Shown: piece by piece, positions 7,857 to 15,639 of the stretch
Numbering within the stretch: position 1 is the first letter of the stretch
Layout of the letters: the number at the start of each line of letters is the position of its first letter
Origin: Candidatus Aminicenantota bacterium
GTDB taxonomy: Bacteria; Acidobacteriota; Aminicenantia; Aminicenantales; Aminicenantaceae
NCBI GenBank assembly: GCA_020348385.1
Contig: CP070750.1
Location: 541,410 to 577,042 of the forward strand
Direction: 5' to 3'
DNA length: 35,633 bases
The notes under the pieces: model-generated
The model's database searches: none
Seen by the model: only the letters and a program-made list of their open reading frames with translations
Told to the model about the DNA's origin: nothing
Program-made: the position numbers and the translations under genes

Positions 7857-10088
7857 ATGGGATTTTTGTTTGAGGGCAATGGGCTTGCCCTCTTTGCCGA
7901 GTACCTGATCAAAAGCTCCATCATACTGTCTGCTGCGGTTCTGCTGGTGTTTTTTATGAGGAAAAAGTCGGCCAGTTTGAGGCATCTTGTTTTATCCGCG
8001 TTTCTGATCGGGCTTTTGTTTTTGCCGATTCTCTCGACTATGACGACCGGTTGGGAAACAAAATTTCTTCCTTCCTGGCAGACGAAGAAGGTAGATGTTT
8101 TGAAGCCAGGTGCTGCAATACGGGACTTGGACAGCTCCTTAGATACTGTTGGATCTCAGTTCTTATCCTCCGAGATCGGCGTACACACGGAGGGGGTCAA
8201 CATAGACTCCCGCTCAGCCTTTGACATATTCCTATCAAGATTAAAGCCAGTTTTAGGAATCGCTGCGCTCTTGATATGGATATTTGGATCGCTATTTCTT
8301 TTTGTTCGAATCGGATTGGGTGTTTATGGAACCAACCGGCTTATGCGGGAAGGACAGGATATTCAGGATTCTTTGTGGCGGAGACTTCTGTACCGCTTCT
8401 TGGAGGCCATCTCCTTAAAAAGAAAAATCAATCTTATGCGTCATAAAAAAACCATGGTTCCTCTGACTTGGGGCGTTATCAAACCCGTCGTGATGATGCC
8501 CTCAGAATCCGAGAGCTGGAGTGAAAATCAGCGCTCTACGGCCCTTTATCACGAGCTCTCTCACATCAAAAGAGGGGACTATCTGGTTATAATATTGGCT
8601 CGGATCAGCCGGGCAATCTACTGGTTCAATCCTTTAAGCTGGATCGTTTTGGGGATGATCAAGAGGGAACAGGAAAAGGCTTGTGATGAGCTTGTCTTGA
8701 AAGCGGGCATAAAACCGTCGACCTATGCAGAAAACCTTCTTTTTATCCGGAGTTCTGTTTCTGGTCACTGGAATCCACCCGCGGCTGTTTTAGGTGTGAT
8801 GAATAAATCCCACCTAAATGACAGGCTTACAACGATTTTAAAACAGAGGTTCAACCTCAAGGAGGTTCAGATGAAAACAAAAGTATTTATGAGTTTTTTA
8901 GCCATCCTATCCATTTCCTTTATCGGTCTGGCGCGTCCAGGAGATACTTCCAGCAGCCCTGCAGACGTCGTTTCTCCAGAAAATTCCACTGTCACAACCT
9001 GGGTTGATTCATACGACACCCTGGATGTTGTGCAGGATCAAGAGAAAAAAGAACAGAAGAAAGAACTCAAGAAAGGCGTGAAAATAGAAGATCAGGATAA
9101 AGAAGAGCAGAAAAAAGAACTCAAAAAGGGTGTAAAAATAGAGGAAAAGTGCAAGGACAAGGACAAGGACAAAGAAAAGGAATTCACGCTGGTGTTGACG
9201 ACCAAAGAAGGTGAAAAGGGCACCTGTAAAATTATTATCGACAAAGATGATCCCAAAAAAATCTTTTATGTGACATCCCCGGATGCAAAGCTTAAAAAGG
9301 CTGATAAGCTGACGTGGACGATCAAGGCGGACAAGCTGCATGTTACCGATGACATGAAAACGATCAAACTGGATGAGGGAACGGTCATCTGCCTCGACAA
9401 AGAAGACAAGGATGGAGTCAAAGTCATAAAATTCACTTCGCCACATATACAGGTAAAAAAGGTTGGCAAGGACTCAAAGTATGTCAAGGTCTATGTCCAT
9501 ACCTCGCCCCATGTCGAAGTGAGTCCCGATGTTCATGTCGTTATCGATACAGAAAAGTATGCAAAACTGATAAAGCAAATTAGGGAAAAATTAAACAAGC
9601 TTAAAGCAAAGGACCTTGAACCCGATATGAAAGAGGTGGAACTGGAAGCGATCGAAAAAAGCCTGGAAGAGTTGCAGAAAGCCTTTGAGAAAAAATATAA
9701 AATAGCAAAGCATATCGATGTCAGTACAAAAGACAAACATTCTCATTCTATCAGGATAAGGACGAAAGATATCCATTTGGATCATGGAGAAAAATATAAA
9801 GCGATCGGGATCATGGATGAGGAAGGCGAATTTTCTCTTATCTATCAAGCAGAGCTGGACATAGGTCAAAAAGAAGAATATGAAAAAGCCATAAAAAAAC
9901 TGGAGAGTAATCTCCCCGAGGGCTACAGCCTCGATTCCACATTCGACGATGATAAAGGCACTCTCATCATCAAAATCACGAAAGAAAAAGAAGAAGGTGA
10001 GGAATACAAAGAAGCTGTTGTATCCATAGACGAGATAAAGAAACTGATCGAAGAGTTCAAGAAAGATCTAGAAAAAATTAAAAAATAA
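7857..10088 (+). CDS. BlaR1-like M56 metalloprotease with charged C-terminal extension
   Basis: 743 residues. N-terminal membrane helices (about 14-33, 41-60, 130-155) flank the M56 protease. The zinc motif HELSH is at residues 232-236, followed by 'KRGDYLV' and the downstream acidic ligand region 'EQEKACDELVLKAG'. After a hydrophobic segment (about 342-358) the classic BlaR1 penicillin-binding domain is absent; I see no SxxK or KTG motif. In its place is about 385 residues of Lys/Glu/Asp-rich sequence, including an 18-residue tandem repeat (DNA 9036-9143), beta-rich stretches and a coiled-coil-like helix near residues 560-620. It is likely a membrane sensor-protease that acts on the adjacent repressor. 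An in-frame internal start with a strong ribosome site at 8871 may give a second product. Confidence 0.88.
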   Translation: MGFLFEGNGLALFAEYLIKSSIILSAAVLLVFFMRKKSASLRHLVLSAFLIGLLFLPILSTMTTGWETKFLPSWQTKKVDVLKPGAAIRDLDSSLDTVGSQFLSSEIGVHTEGVNIDSRSAFDIFLSRLKPVLGIAALLIWIFGSLFLFVRIGLGVYGTNRLMREGQDIQDSLWRRLLYRFLEAISLKRKINLMRHKKTMVPLTWGVIKPVVMMPSESESWSENQRSTALYHELSHIKRGDYLVIILARISRAIYWFNPLSWIVLGMIKREQEKACDELVLKAGIKPSTYAENLLFIRSSVSGHWNPPAAVLGVMNKSHLNDRLTTILKQRFNLKEVQMKTKVFMSFLAILSISFIGLARPGDTSSSPADVVSPENSTVTTWVDSYDTLDVVQDQEKKEQKKELKKGVKIEDQDKEEQKKELKKGVKIEEKCKDKDKDKEKEFTLVLTTKEGEKGTCKIIIDKDDPKKIFYVTSPDAKLKKADKLTWTIKADKLHVTDDMKTIKLDEGTVICLDKEDKDGVKVIKFTSPHIQVKKVGKDSKYVKVYVHTSPHVEVSPDVHVVIDTEKYAKLIKQIREKLNKLKAKDLEPDMKEVELEAIEKSLEELQKAFEKKYKIAKHIDVSTKDKHSHSIRIRTKDIHLDHGEKYKAIGIMDEEGEFSLIYQAELDIGQKEEYEKAIKKLESNLPEGYSLDSTFDDDKGTLIIKITKEKEEGEEYKEAVVSIDEIKKLIEEFKKDLEKIKK
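8859..8873 (+). promoter_or_regulatory. Internal ribosome binding site and in-frame ATG
   Basis: AAGGAGG (8859-8865), five bases, then ATG 8871, in frame with the M56 gene. The peptide from here begins MKTKVFMSFLAILSISFIGLA, which reads as a complete signal peptide and would release a 405-residue charged secreted protein. The match may be chance, because the same segment is also the last membrane helix of the full-length protein. Confidence 0.45.
9036..9143 (+). repeat. 54-bp tandem duplication (2 copies) inside the M56 gene
   Basis: Two in-frame 54-bp units encode near-identical 18-residue blocks ending in EQKKELKKGVKIE. They differ mainly at synonymous or conservative positions (DQEKK against DQDKE). 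The unit is Lys/Glu-rich and predicted helical. It is followed by a KDKDKDKEKE run. Confidence 0.85.
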
Positions 10089-10360
10089 GCTTTCCAATCT
10101 GACCTGAGTCATTCACGGGCCAAGATTGCTGCAGCGATAAGGAAGTGGCTCATGAGTTGTATTGGAATACTACGATTGGGCCACGACGAAGTTGATGTAG
10201 TGAGATTGGTTCGCCCGAAGGGGAAAAAATTCCGATGCGGAAATGCCCGTCCATAACTTTCATCCTCAAAAATGTTTTTGTTGTCATTTTCAGCATTGTC
10301 AGGATGTAATCCTGATACTGCTGAGTGAAAGAAATCGGAATTTTTTATGAATGATTCAGG
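10089..10360. repeat. Gene-free stretch with nested inverted repeats (MITE-like candidate)
   Basis: Between two convergent genes, the outer ends are near-inverted copies: CCTGAGTCATTCACG (10103-10117) against ATGAATGATTCAGG (10347-10360), matching 12 of 14. Inside is a perfect 13-bp pair, AAAAAATTCCGAT (10224-10236) and ATCGGAATTTTTT (10334-10346). Inside that is a 15-nt-arm hairpin (10291-10305 / 10309-10323, one mismatch, one wobble, 3-nt loop), and just before it the short pair AAAATG/CATTTT. No ORF of note was seen. It could be a small non-autonomous element, a structured RNA, or a bidirectional terminator region. Confidence 0.55.
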
Positions 10361-11506
10361 CTAAATGATCTCCAGTTTGTTTTTGGACGGCAATTTTGGG
10401 AACTTGGCGTGTGGCTCGGTCTGATACCAGATCGCTACCGAAGAGATATCATCCTGGAGCGGAAGATACCGTCCGCCTGAACGCCAGCCCAACGCTTGGA
10501 TCGTGACCCTCAGATCTTTTTCAAATCGTACAGGATCCATGATGTGCCAGCGGTACAGGCCAAACCTCTGCTGGGATTGCCACTGTCCATCAGGCGATAT
10601 GACCTGGGGCATGCCGGCATAAGGCGTTGTGTATTCTTGATACTTTCCCTCGACGGTGAATCCATACGAACCGCAGAAATAATCCTCAGTTCCAGTTCCA
10701 CAGATCGTCGGAAACTTCGTATCCCCATCGATAAAAAACTTGATCTCTCCCTCGCCCCACCATCCGGTGTTGTTGGCCTGCCAGCACATGTAGGTCCCGA
10801 CAAAATGTCCCCAGCCTTCGATGCCGTCGACGATGGTGTAGTCTGTCTTGTAAGGAAGCGGATTGGTGCGCCGGAATTGGGCATGGAAATAGGCTGCATC
10901 ATCGGGGATATCTGTCAGGGTGTAGTTGATCTGGTAGTAGAGGGTCATTTTTTTCTCATCAAGATTCTCCATCGTGACTTTGCAGGATTTCCGGAAGGGC
11001 ATCACCCAATAGCTGTTCAAACCGCTTCCAGGATTGACGCAGATCGGGAGCGAGGAGACTTGGGCGAATTTGCCCCACCCGCAGGCAAAAAAGTCACCCA
11101 CCGGTACTTCAACGGAAGGTTCTTCCTCTCCGTCCCAGTAAAACCTTAAAATGGAATAGCGCCAGTTTCCTGCTGGCGTCATCCAGATCTGCTGGATCGC
11201 GCCTGGCCCATCGATCTCTGCCAGAACATAGGTTTGGTTGGGCGCGATATGGATGTAGGGGGAAACTTTCCAGCCTTGCCCTAGATCTCGTGCTGCATTC
11301 TTGGCTAATCCATCCACCGACATCCCGCCTTTGCCCTTTTCGCCGGCAAAATTCTCCGGACTTATCGAACGGCTTTTGGCATAAGAAAGTCGGTACAGAT
11401 TTCCAAGATTGAGGTATAGTCCATTGAACACTTTTTCCTCCGCGGCAAACAAAATGAGGGAAACAAACATTAAACCTAGAGTGATCAACACCCATTTTTT
11501 CTTCAT
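10361..11506 (-). CDS. DUF2961 / GH172-family secreted protein
   Basis: 381 residues. A clear signal peptide (residues 1-22, ending LFAAEE) is followed by a DUF2961 domain through most of the protein. Recognisable parts are 'GPGAIQQIWMTP' near residue 98, the 'WDGEEEPSVEVPVGDFF' strand near 128, and 'GTGTEDYFCGSYGF' near 270, which holds a conserved acidic pair. DUF2961 was later assigned to glycoside hydrolase family GH172, whose studied members act on furanosides such as difructose or arabinan sugars; the substrate here cannot be read from sequence. A strong ribosome site (AAGGAGGT) precedes the ATG. The gene lies 39 bp after the S10 gene on the same strand, and the two are probably co-transcribed. 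Confidence 0.85.
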   Translation of the reverse strand: MKKKWVLITLGLMFVSLILFAAEEKVFNGLYLNLGNLYRLSYAKSRSISPENFAGEKGKGGMSVDGLAKNAARDLGQGWKVSPYIHIAPNQTYVLAEIDGPGAIQQIWMTPAGNWRYSILRFYWDGEEEPSVEVPVGDFFACGWGKFAQVSSLPICVNPGSGLNSYWVMPFRKSCKVTMENLDEKKMTLYYQINYTLTDIPDDAAYFHAQFRRTNPLPYKTDYTIVDGIEGWGHFVGTYMCWQANNTGWWGEGEIKFFIDGDTKFPTICGTGTEDYFCGSYGFTVEGKYQEYTTPYAGMPQVISPDGQWQSQQRFGLYRWHIMDPVRFEKDLRVTIQALGWRSGGRYLPLQDDISSVAIWYQTEPHAKFPKLPSKNKLEII

Positions 11507-11545
11507 GAATGACCTCCTTTTATGTGTTTCAATCCGAGGACTGAA

Positions 11546-13129
11546 TTACTTCACTCCGGAAGCTTCTTTGATGAAAGCGGCAAGATCTTGTTTCAATTTG
11601 ATGATTGAAGGTTTGTGGATATACATCATATGGCCGGCTTCATAGTAGCCCATTTTAACTCTATCCTTGAATTCGCTGTTGAGTCCCATTTGGGCGAATG
11701 TGTACTCGGTACCGAAGTAAGGTGTAGCCCCGTCATAATAACCATTGCAGCAGAAGACCTGGAGATGTTGGTTCTCGGCCATGGCCCGACGCAAAATTTC
11801 TGCCACATTAAGGCCCATGCCCAAACTGCCTCGTCTCATTTGTCTGGGGTCGGAGGGCATCTGCGAGAAGTTCCATGGATACACATTACCGAAGATGGCG
11901 TAGGGGATGTCTTTGACATATTTCAGCTCTTCCCTTAGGTAATAGTTCAGCATGGAGGAAAACGATCCTTGAATAGCAGCACTCGAAGGGTCGAACTCAT
12001 AGTTTTCTCCGGCAGCGTCATCATCCCGTCCTTTGAACCGGCTGTCGAGGCGGCCTACCGTCTGGTAATCATCGCGCAGGAGTTCTTTGACGAAACGGTC
12101 ATGCCGTATGCGCAAGTTGGACTGTATGACATAATCCAGTGAAAGTCCGGTAAAAGCCGACAGTTTGCGGGCGATCTCTTCGTATTCGTCTTGCGGAAGA
12201 ATGTTTCCTTTAAGCAGGGCTATGGGGTATTCATCAAGGGCGAACTTTTCCACCTCGTCCAAGACCTCCTGAAGGGTTTTATTCTGGTGCTCACCCGGAA
12301 GCTTTGTGTGGTACCAGGCCGTAGCGGTGTAGTGGGGAAGGAACAGGATATAGGGCATGAGATTTCCAGGCATAAACACGATGGTGGAAAAATCCAACAC
12401 TGACGATACCAACACGATCCCATTGAGATACATGCCGTGGGTGGAGCCTTGCAAAAATCCAGAGAGACCTGCAGCGCGCGTGGTCCCATAGCTTTCACCC
12501 AGCACAAACTTGGGAGAATCCCATCGTTCATTTTTGGTGATGAACAGGCGGATGAATTCACCAACGGATGCGACATCCTCCTGGACGCCGTGGAATTGGC
12601 TTTTATCTTCGCCAGGAAGGGGACGGCTGTAACCGGTGGATACCGGATCGATGAACACGAGGTCTGTGACGTCGATCAACGAGTTTTCATTGTTGGTCAT
12701 GCCAAAGGGAGGTAAAGTGGAATAGCCTTCATCATCCATCGCCACGCGCCTCGGTCCCAATCCGCCGAGATGCAGCCAGACAGATGACGATCCTGGCCCA
12801 CCGTTAAATGCAAAGGTTATCGGCCGGTTGGATTTATCCTGGATGTCGTTTCGGGTGTAGGCTATATAGAACATCGAAGCGCCGGGTTTTTCGTCCGGTT
12901 TGTTGACGATCATCTCACCAACTGTAGCAGTATAAGACACAGATTTTCCATCGATGGTTATGGTGTGTTTGGTTACAGAAGGTGGTTTTACTTCGGGAGG
13001 TGCTTTTGATACTTCGGGCGGCTTCTTCTGCATTGCTGCTTTTTGTGCCGGCCCTTGCTGAGCAAAAGAAGTTGAGAAGCTTAATAAAATGAGAACGATT
13101 CCAAGAACCAAAATTGTCCGATTTTTCAT
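11546..13129 (-). CDS. S10-family serine carboxypeptidase-like protein, secreted
   Basis: 527 residues. The signal peptide covers about residues 1-23 (ending SFAQQ), and a proline/lysine-rich linker leads to the alpha/beta-hydrolase domain. Motifs: oxyanion NGGPGSSS (109-116), nucleophile Ser213 in GESYG, Asp466 in GYYDGATP and His500 in AGHMMY, so a complete Ser-Asp-His triad. The family releases C-terminal amino acids from peptides; bacterial members are usually secreted. AGGAGG lies eight bases before the start. Upstream there is a 100-bp gap to the acetyltransferase; downstream is the GH172-like gene. Confidence 0.92.
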   Translation of the reverse strand: MKNRTILVLGIVLILLSFSTSFAQQGPAQKAAMQKKPPEVSKAPPEVKPPSVTKHTITIDGKSVSYTATVGEMIVNKPDEKPGASMFYIAYTRNDIQDKSNRPITFAFNGGPGSSSVWLHLGGLGPRRVAMDDEGYSTLPPFGMTNNENSLIDVTDLVFIDPVSTGYSRPLPGEDKSQFHGVQEDVASVGEFIRLFITKNERWDSPKFVLGESYGTTRAAGLSGFLQGSTHGMYLNGIVLVSSVLDFSTIVFMPGNLMPYILFLPHYTATAWYHTKLPGEHQNKTLQEVLDEVEKFALDEYPIALLKGNILPQDEYEEIARKLSAFTGLSLDYVIQSNLRIRHDRFVKELLRDDYQTVGRLDSRFKGRDDDAAGENYEFDPSSAAIQGSFSSMLNYYLREELKYVKDIPYAIFGNVYPWNFSQMPSDPRQMRRGSLGMGLNVAEILRRAMAENQHLQVFCCNGYYDGATPYFGTEYTFAQMGLNSEFKDRVKMGYYEAGHMMYIHKPSIIKLKQDLAAFIKEASGVK

Positions 13130-13229
13130 GCGATTCCTCCTCTGAAATGAATTGGCGATAATCTCCTAATTCTCTATCAAAAACTCGATCTTATTGCAAC
13201 GAAATCTATTTTTTGTTCCAATAATCCCC

Positions 13230-13784
13230 TTACCAGTTCCCGTTTCCCAGGTGGAGTTTTTTCCTTGAGCGCAGCACCCGGTTGAATATCTTACGAGAAT
13301 TTATCGGAGCGATCATTCCGTTGTTCTGTTCGTGCAATCTCCTGGACTGTCCATAAAAAGTATAAGGTCTGTTAAGAGGAACAAATCCCACCTTCTCATA
13401 CAAAGCCCCTGTTTTCTCAATATCGGCACAGAGATAGGCGATGTCGCAATCCCACTTTGTTAATATTTTCATGGCTAGCTCGAGCATTTTGGTAGCGATG
13501 CCTTGATTCCTTTTGTCTCGACGTATGCAGACACCGCCGATGCCGCCCAGGATAATATCTCTTTCGTTGAATCTAATGATTCTTTTGTGCAACAAAATTC
13601 TTCCGATTATTTGTTCCTTTTCAAAAGCCAAAATCCAGGTCTTGGGTTTGCTATAGAATTTTTCCTGCTCCTTTGCTAGATGTTCGGGTGTTCGCTGTTC
13701 TTTCGTGTAGAAATTTTCCCATCCGAAGATTTCGAGCCTTTTAAACATCCCATTTGTCAGCTCGGAAAAGATTTTGATTGCCAA
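13230..13784 (-). CDS. GNAT-family N-acetyltransferase
   Basis: 184 residues from a TTG start at 13784, supported by AGGGG six bases upstream. A single GNAT domain covers about residues 20-150. The acetyl-CoA-binding signature is 'GGIGGVCIRRDKRNQGIATKML' (residues 80-101, with RNQGIA as the Q/RxxGxG/A loop), and the later 'ALYEKVGFVPLNRPYTF' is the typical strand beta-6/7 region. The C-terminal 30 residues are basic and not part of the domain. Substrate unknown. The gene lies nine bases after the DUF1624-type gene in the same direction, so they form a probable two-gene operon. Confidence 0.85.
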   Translation of the reverse strand: MAIKIFSELTNGMFKRLEIFGWENFYTKEQRTPEHLAKEQEKFYSKPKTWILAFEKEQIIGRILLHKRIIRFNERDIILGGIGGVCIRRDKRNQGIATKMLELAMKILTKWDCDIAYLCADIEKTGALYEKVGFVPLNRPYTFYGQSRRLHEQNNGMIAPINSRKIFNRVLRSRKKLHLGNGNW

Positions 13785-13793
13785 TCGGGTCCC

Positions 13794-14948
13794 CTAAAAA
13801 AAACGCCATATGGAATCGGCGGATTTCTTTTTTTTGAATGTTCCATACCGAAAGCAAAGGGCATAAAGAATAAACAAACCGACGAGCCATATAGGATACA
13901 TGATTTCTAAACCGGATCCCCCTCGGGAGGCAAAGAACAAACCGATAATGGCGTAAAGGTACAGATGCAGGATGTAGAAGAAGAGGGGTGATCGTCCAAA
14001 CACAAGAAAAGGTTTGCCCCAACGTTGAAACCCATCATTAATCTGCGAAATAATCCAGATGATCACAAGACAAAGACCGATATTCGATAGTATGAAAGCT
14101 AAACTGGGGGGGTATTTTGTGACATTCAGAAATGAAATCAAACCAGGTCTGGCTTGAGGGTGGATATTGCCGAATCCGCCCAAAATTCTAATGATAAAAA
14201 AGAGAACGATAAAAATACTGCCCACAAGCAAAGCTCGTTTGTAAGCTTGACTCCTATCCTCTAGGAGCCATTTCCCGAAAACGAATCCAAACAAAACGAT
14301 GCCCAACCAGGGAATGATAGGATAAAATGATTGAAGGATCCCCGTCCTTCCGGGGACGCAGATAATTCGAAGTAGAGGGGAGTAGAGTTGCGATGCATGA
14401 CTTGGATCTGGAATGAGGAATTGAGCTCCCAAAATAATTATCGTGCTGAGACCAATGTGCAGAGATGTCTTTAATTGCAGAAAAAGTGTTCCTATAACCA
14501 TAGTAACTCCGAGGGTAGCGAGCACGCTGAAATATATCAAAACAGTCTTGCCGGCTCCCGGGGGACGGAATGTATAGACAGGGCCCAACACCCAGGCCGA
14601 GTTGACTAGAATGAATTGGCAAAAAATCAGAGTAAGGCCACGAAAAAAGAGATGTCGGGAGATTTTACTCTCGCTCCAACCGAGAGATCGGCGGGAATTG
14701 GCAAAGAGAACCATTCCAACTCCCATCAAAAAGAAAAATCCAGGAGCACAGATGTGTGTGACATAACGGGTCAGGAATTCCGCGATGTTGTTATATTGGG
14801 GCAGGGCCAAACCCCAAAACTCGCCGGTGGGATGCATCCGGGCAACAAAATAATTCGCATGGTCTATCGCCATCAGGATCATGATAAGGCCAGGTAAGGC
14901 GTCTAACGGAATGAGGCGTTTTGGTCGATAAACAAGGGCTAATTCCAT
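13794..14948 (-). CDS. DUF1624 / HGSNAT-like membrane acyltransferase
   Basis: 384 residues with about nine or ten hydrophobic helices. The N-terminus 'RLIPLDALPGLIMILMAIDHANYF' (residues 10-33) is the signature of the DUF1624 / heparan-alpha-glucosaminide N-acetyltransferase-like group, including the conserved 'DH' pair. Further conserved-looking parts are 'CAPGFFFLMGVGM' near residue 70 and 'FGRSPLFFYILHLYLY' near 330. Such proteins transfer acyl groups across the inner membrane; the substrate is not known here. Overlap with the acetyltransferase operon suggests joint action on a surface or cytoplasmic sugar or peptide, but this is inference. No good ribosome site precedes the ATG, so the start is less certain. 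Confidence 0.8.
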   Translation of the reverse strand: MELALVYRPKRLIPLDALPGLIMILMAIDHANYFVARMHPTGEFWGLALPQYNNIAEFLTRYVTHICAPGFFFLMGVGMVLFANSRRSLGWSESKISRHLFFRGLTLIFCQFILVNSAWVLGPVYTFRPPGAGKTVLIYFSVLATLGVTMVIGTLFLQLKTSLHIGLSTIIILGAQFLIPDPSHASQLYSPLLRIICVPGRTGILQSFYPIIPWLGIVLFGFVFGKWLLEDRSQAYKRALLVGSIFIVLFFIIRILGGFGNIHPQARPGLISFLNVTKYPPSLAFILSNIGLCLVIIWIISQINDGFQRWGKPFLVFGRSPLFFYILHLYLYAIIGLFFASRGGSGLEIMYPIWLVGLFILYALCFRYGTFKKKKSADSIWRFF

Positions 14949-15073
14949 GAGATTGAACAGTCAATATATCAATAGTGGGGATAGCAATCAATATTGAAGA
15001 ATTGTGTGGGTTATGAACCACCCCCGTTTTACTGATTTTTCTCGCAAGAGAAAATCCCCGACTTTGGTCAAAC

Positions 15074-15112
15074 AGTATTGGTGATACTATTTTTGGTAAT
15101 CGTGAATATAAT
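15074..15112 (+). promoter_or_regulatory. Promoter -10 and operator-like palindrome of the RHH gene
   Basis: A perfect TATAAT lies at 15107-15112. No good -35 is visible. The inverted repeat AGTAT-TGGTG-ATACT (15074-15088) occupies the place where a -35 would sit. Transcription from this -10 would begin after the ATG at 15113, which supports the downstream GTG start of the gene. Confidence 0.45.
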
Positions 15113-15190
15113 ATGTCCCACCACGTATGTCAACCGAAAATATGGTTTTTTTTTAATATTTTGTCTAAAATTGTAAAAAAGGAGAAAAAA

Positions 15191-15505
15191 GTGTTAAAGA
15201 AATACCAGGTTCTGATCCCTGAATGGTTGGAAGACTATATAAAATATCTGGCCGAGAAGTATGACTTGAGTGTTTCCGAAATCATTAGAGCAGAAATTTG
15301 CTTTGCCGTTAATAGCCAAGTATCCCACTTTTACCCGGAATACAAACCGAGAATTTCTAATGCAGAACTTTTGGATAAGTTCAAGAGTCATTTGGGCAAA
15401 GATTTTGAAAGGGAAGAAATACATAAAATCTTGTCCAAGGTGTACTTCGAGACGAGGAAAGCTGTGGAATACCGATTGTCCAGAGAGCTTCCCACGGAAA
15501 ACTAA
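15191..15505 (+). CDS. Small ribbon-helix-helix-like protein
   Basis: 104 residues from GTG 15191, which has AGGAG at 15180-15184, six bases upstream. A longer reading from ATG 15113 lacks a ribosome site and would start at the promoter's -10. The N-terminus 'LKKYQVLIPEWLEDYIKYLAEKYDLSVSEIIRAEICFAV' (2-40) fits a strand followed by two helices, as in CopG/Arc ribbon-helix-helix DNA-binding proteins. The rest (45-104) is helical and charged, with no motif I recognise. No toxin partner follows; the next gene is on the opposite strand. It may autoregulate through the palindrome at 15074-15088. The fold is a reasonable guess, the function unknown. Confidence 0.6.
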   Translation: MLKKYQVLIPEWLEDYIKYLAEKYDLSVSEIIRAEICFAVNSQVSHFYPEYKPRISNAELLDKFKSHLGKDFEREEIHKILSKVYFETRKAVEYRLSRELPTEN

Positions 15506-15512
15506 TAATCTC

Positions 15513-15539
15513 AAAAAAAATAATCCCCCTGGATTATTT
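15513..15539 (-). terminator. Intrinsic terminator of the permease/PadR operon
   Basis: A 9-bp stem (AAATAATCC 15518-15526, GGATTATTT 15531-15539) has a 4-nt loop. On the minus strand it is followed by a run of T (the A-run at 15513-15520), the classical layout for ending the leftward permease transcript. It may also act on the rightward RHH gene, though the plus-strand T-tract is short. The same 9-mer arm recurs at 15626-15634. Confidence 0.7.
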
Positions 15540-15639
15540 GTGGATTGATCCCAACCATAATCAAGGTTCTTATAAAATTGAAATGTTTATTCTTGAAAAG
15601 AAATGATTGCAACAACAGTTTTAATAAATAATCCAGGAA

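Noticed and set aside
7387..10088. Beta-lactam resistance cassette
   Set aside because: The regulator pair is of the BlaI/BlaR1 type, but the sensor lacks a penicillin-binding domain and no beta-lactamase gene is in the window.
11109..11495. 128-residue minus-strand ORF in another frame of the GH172-like gene
   Set aside because: It is a shadow in a different frame of a gene with clear signal peptide and domain.
15113..15190. N-terminal extension of the RHH-like protein from ATG 15113
   Set aside because: No ribosome site, and a perfect -10 element ends directly before that ATG, so the transcript would start after it.
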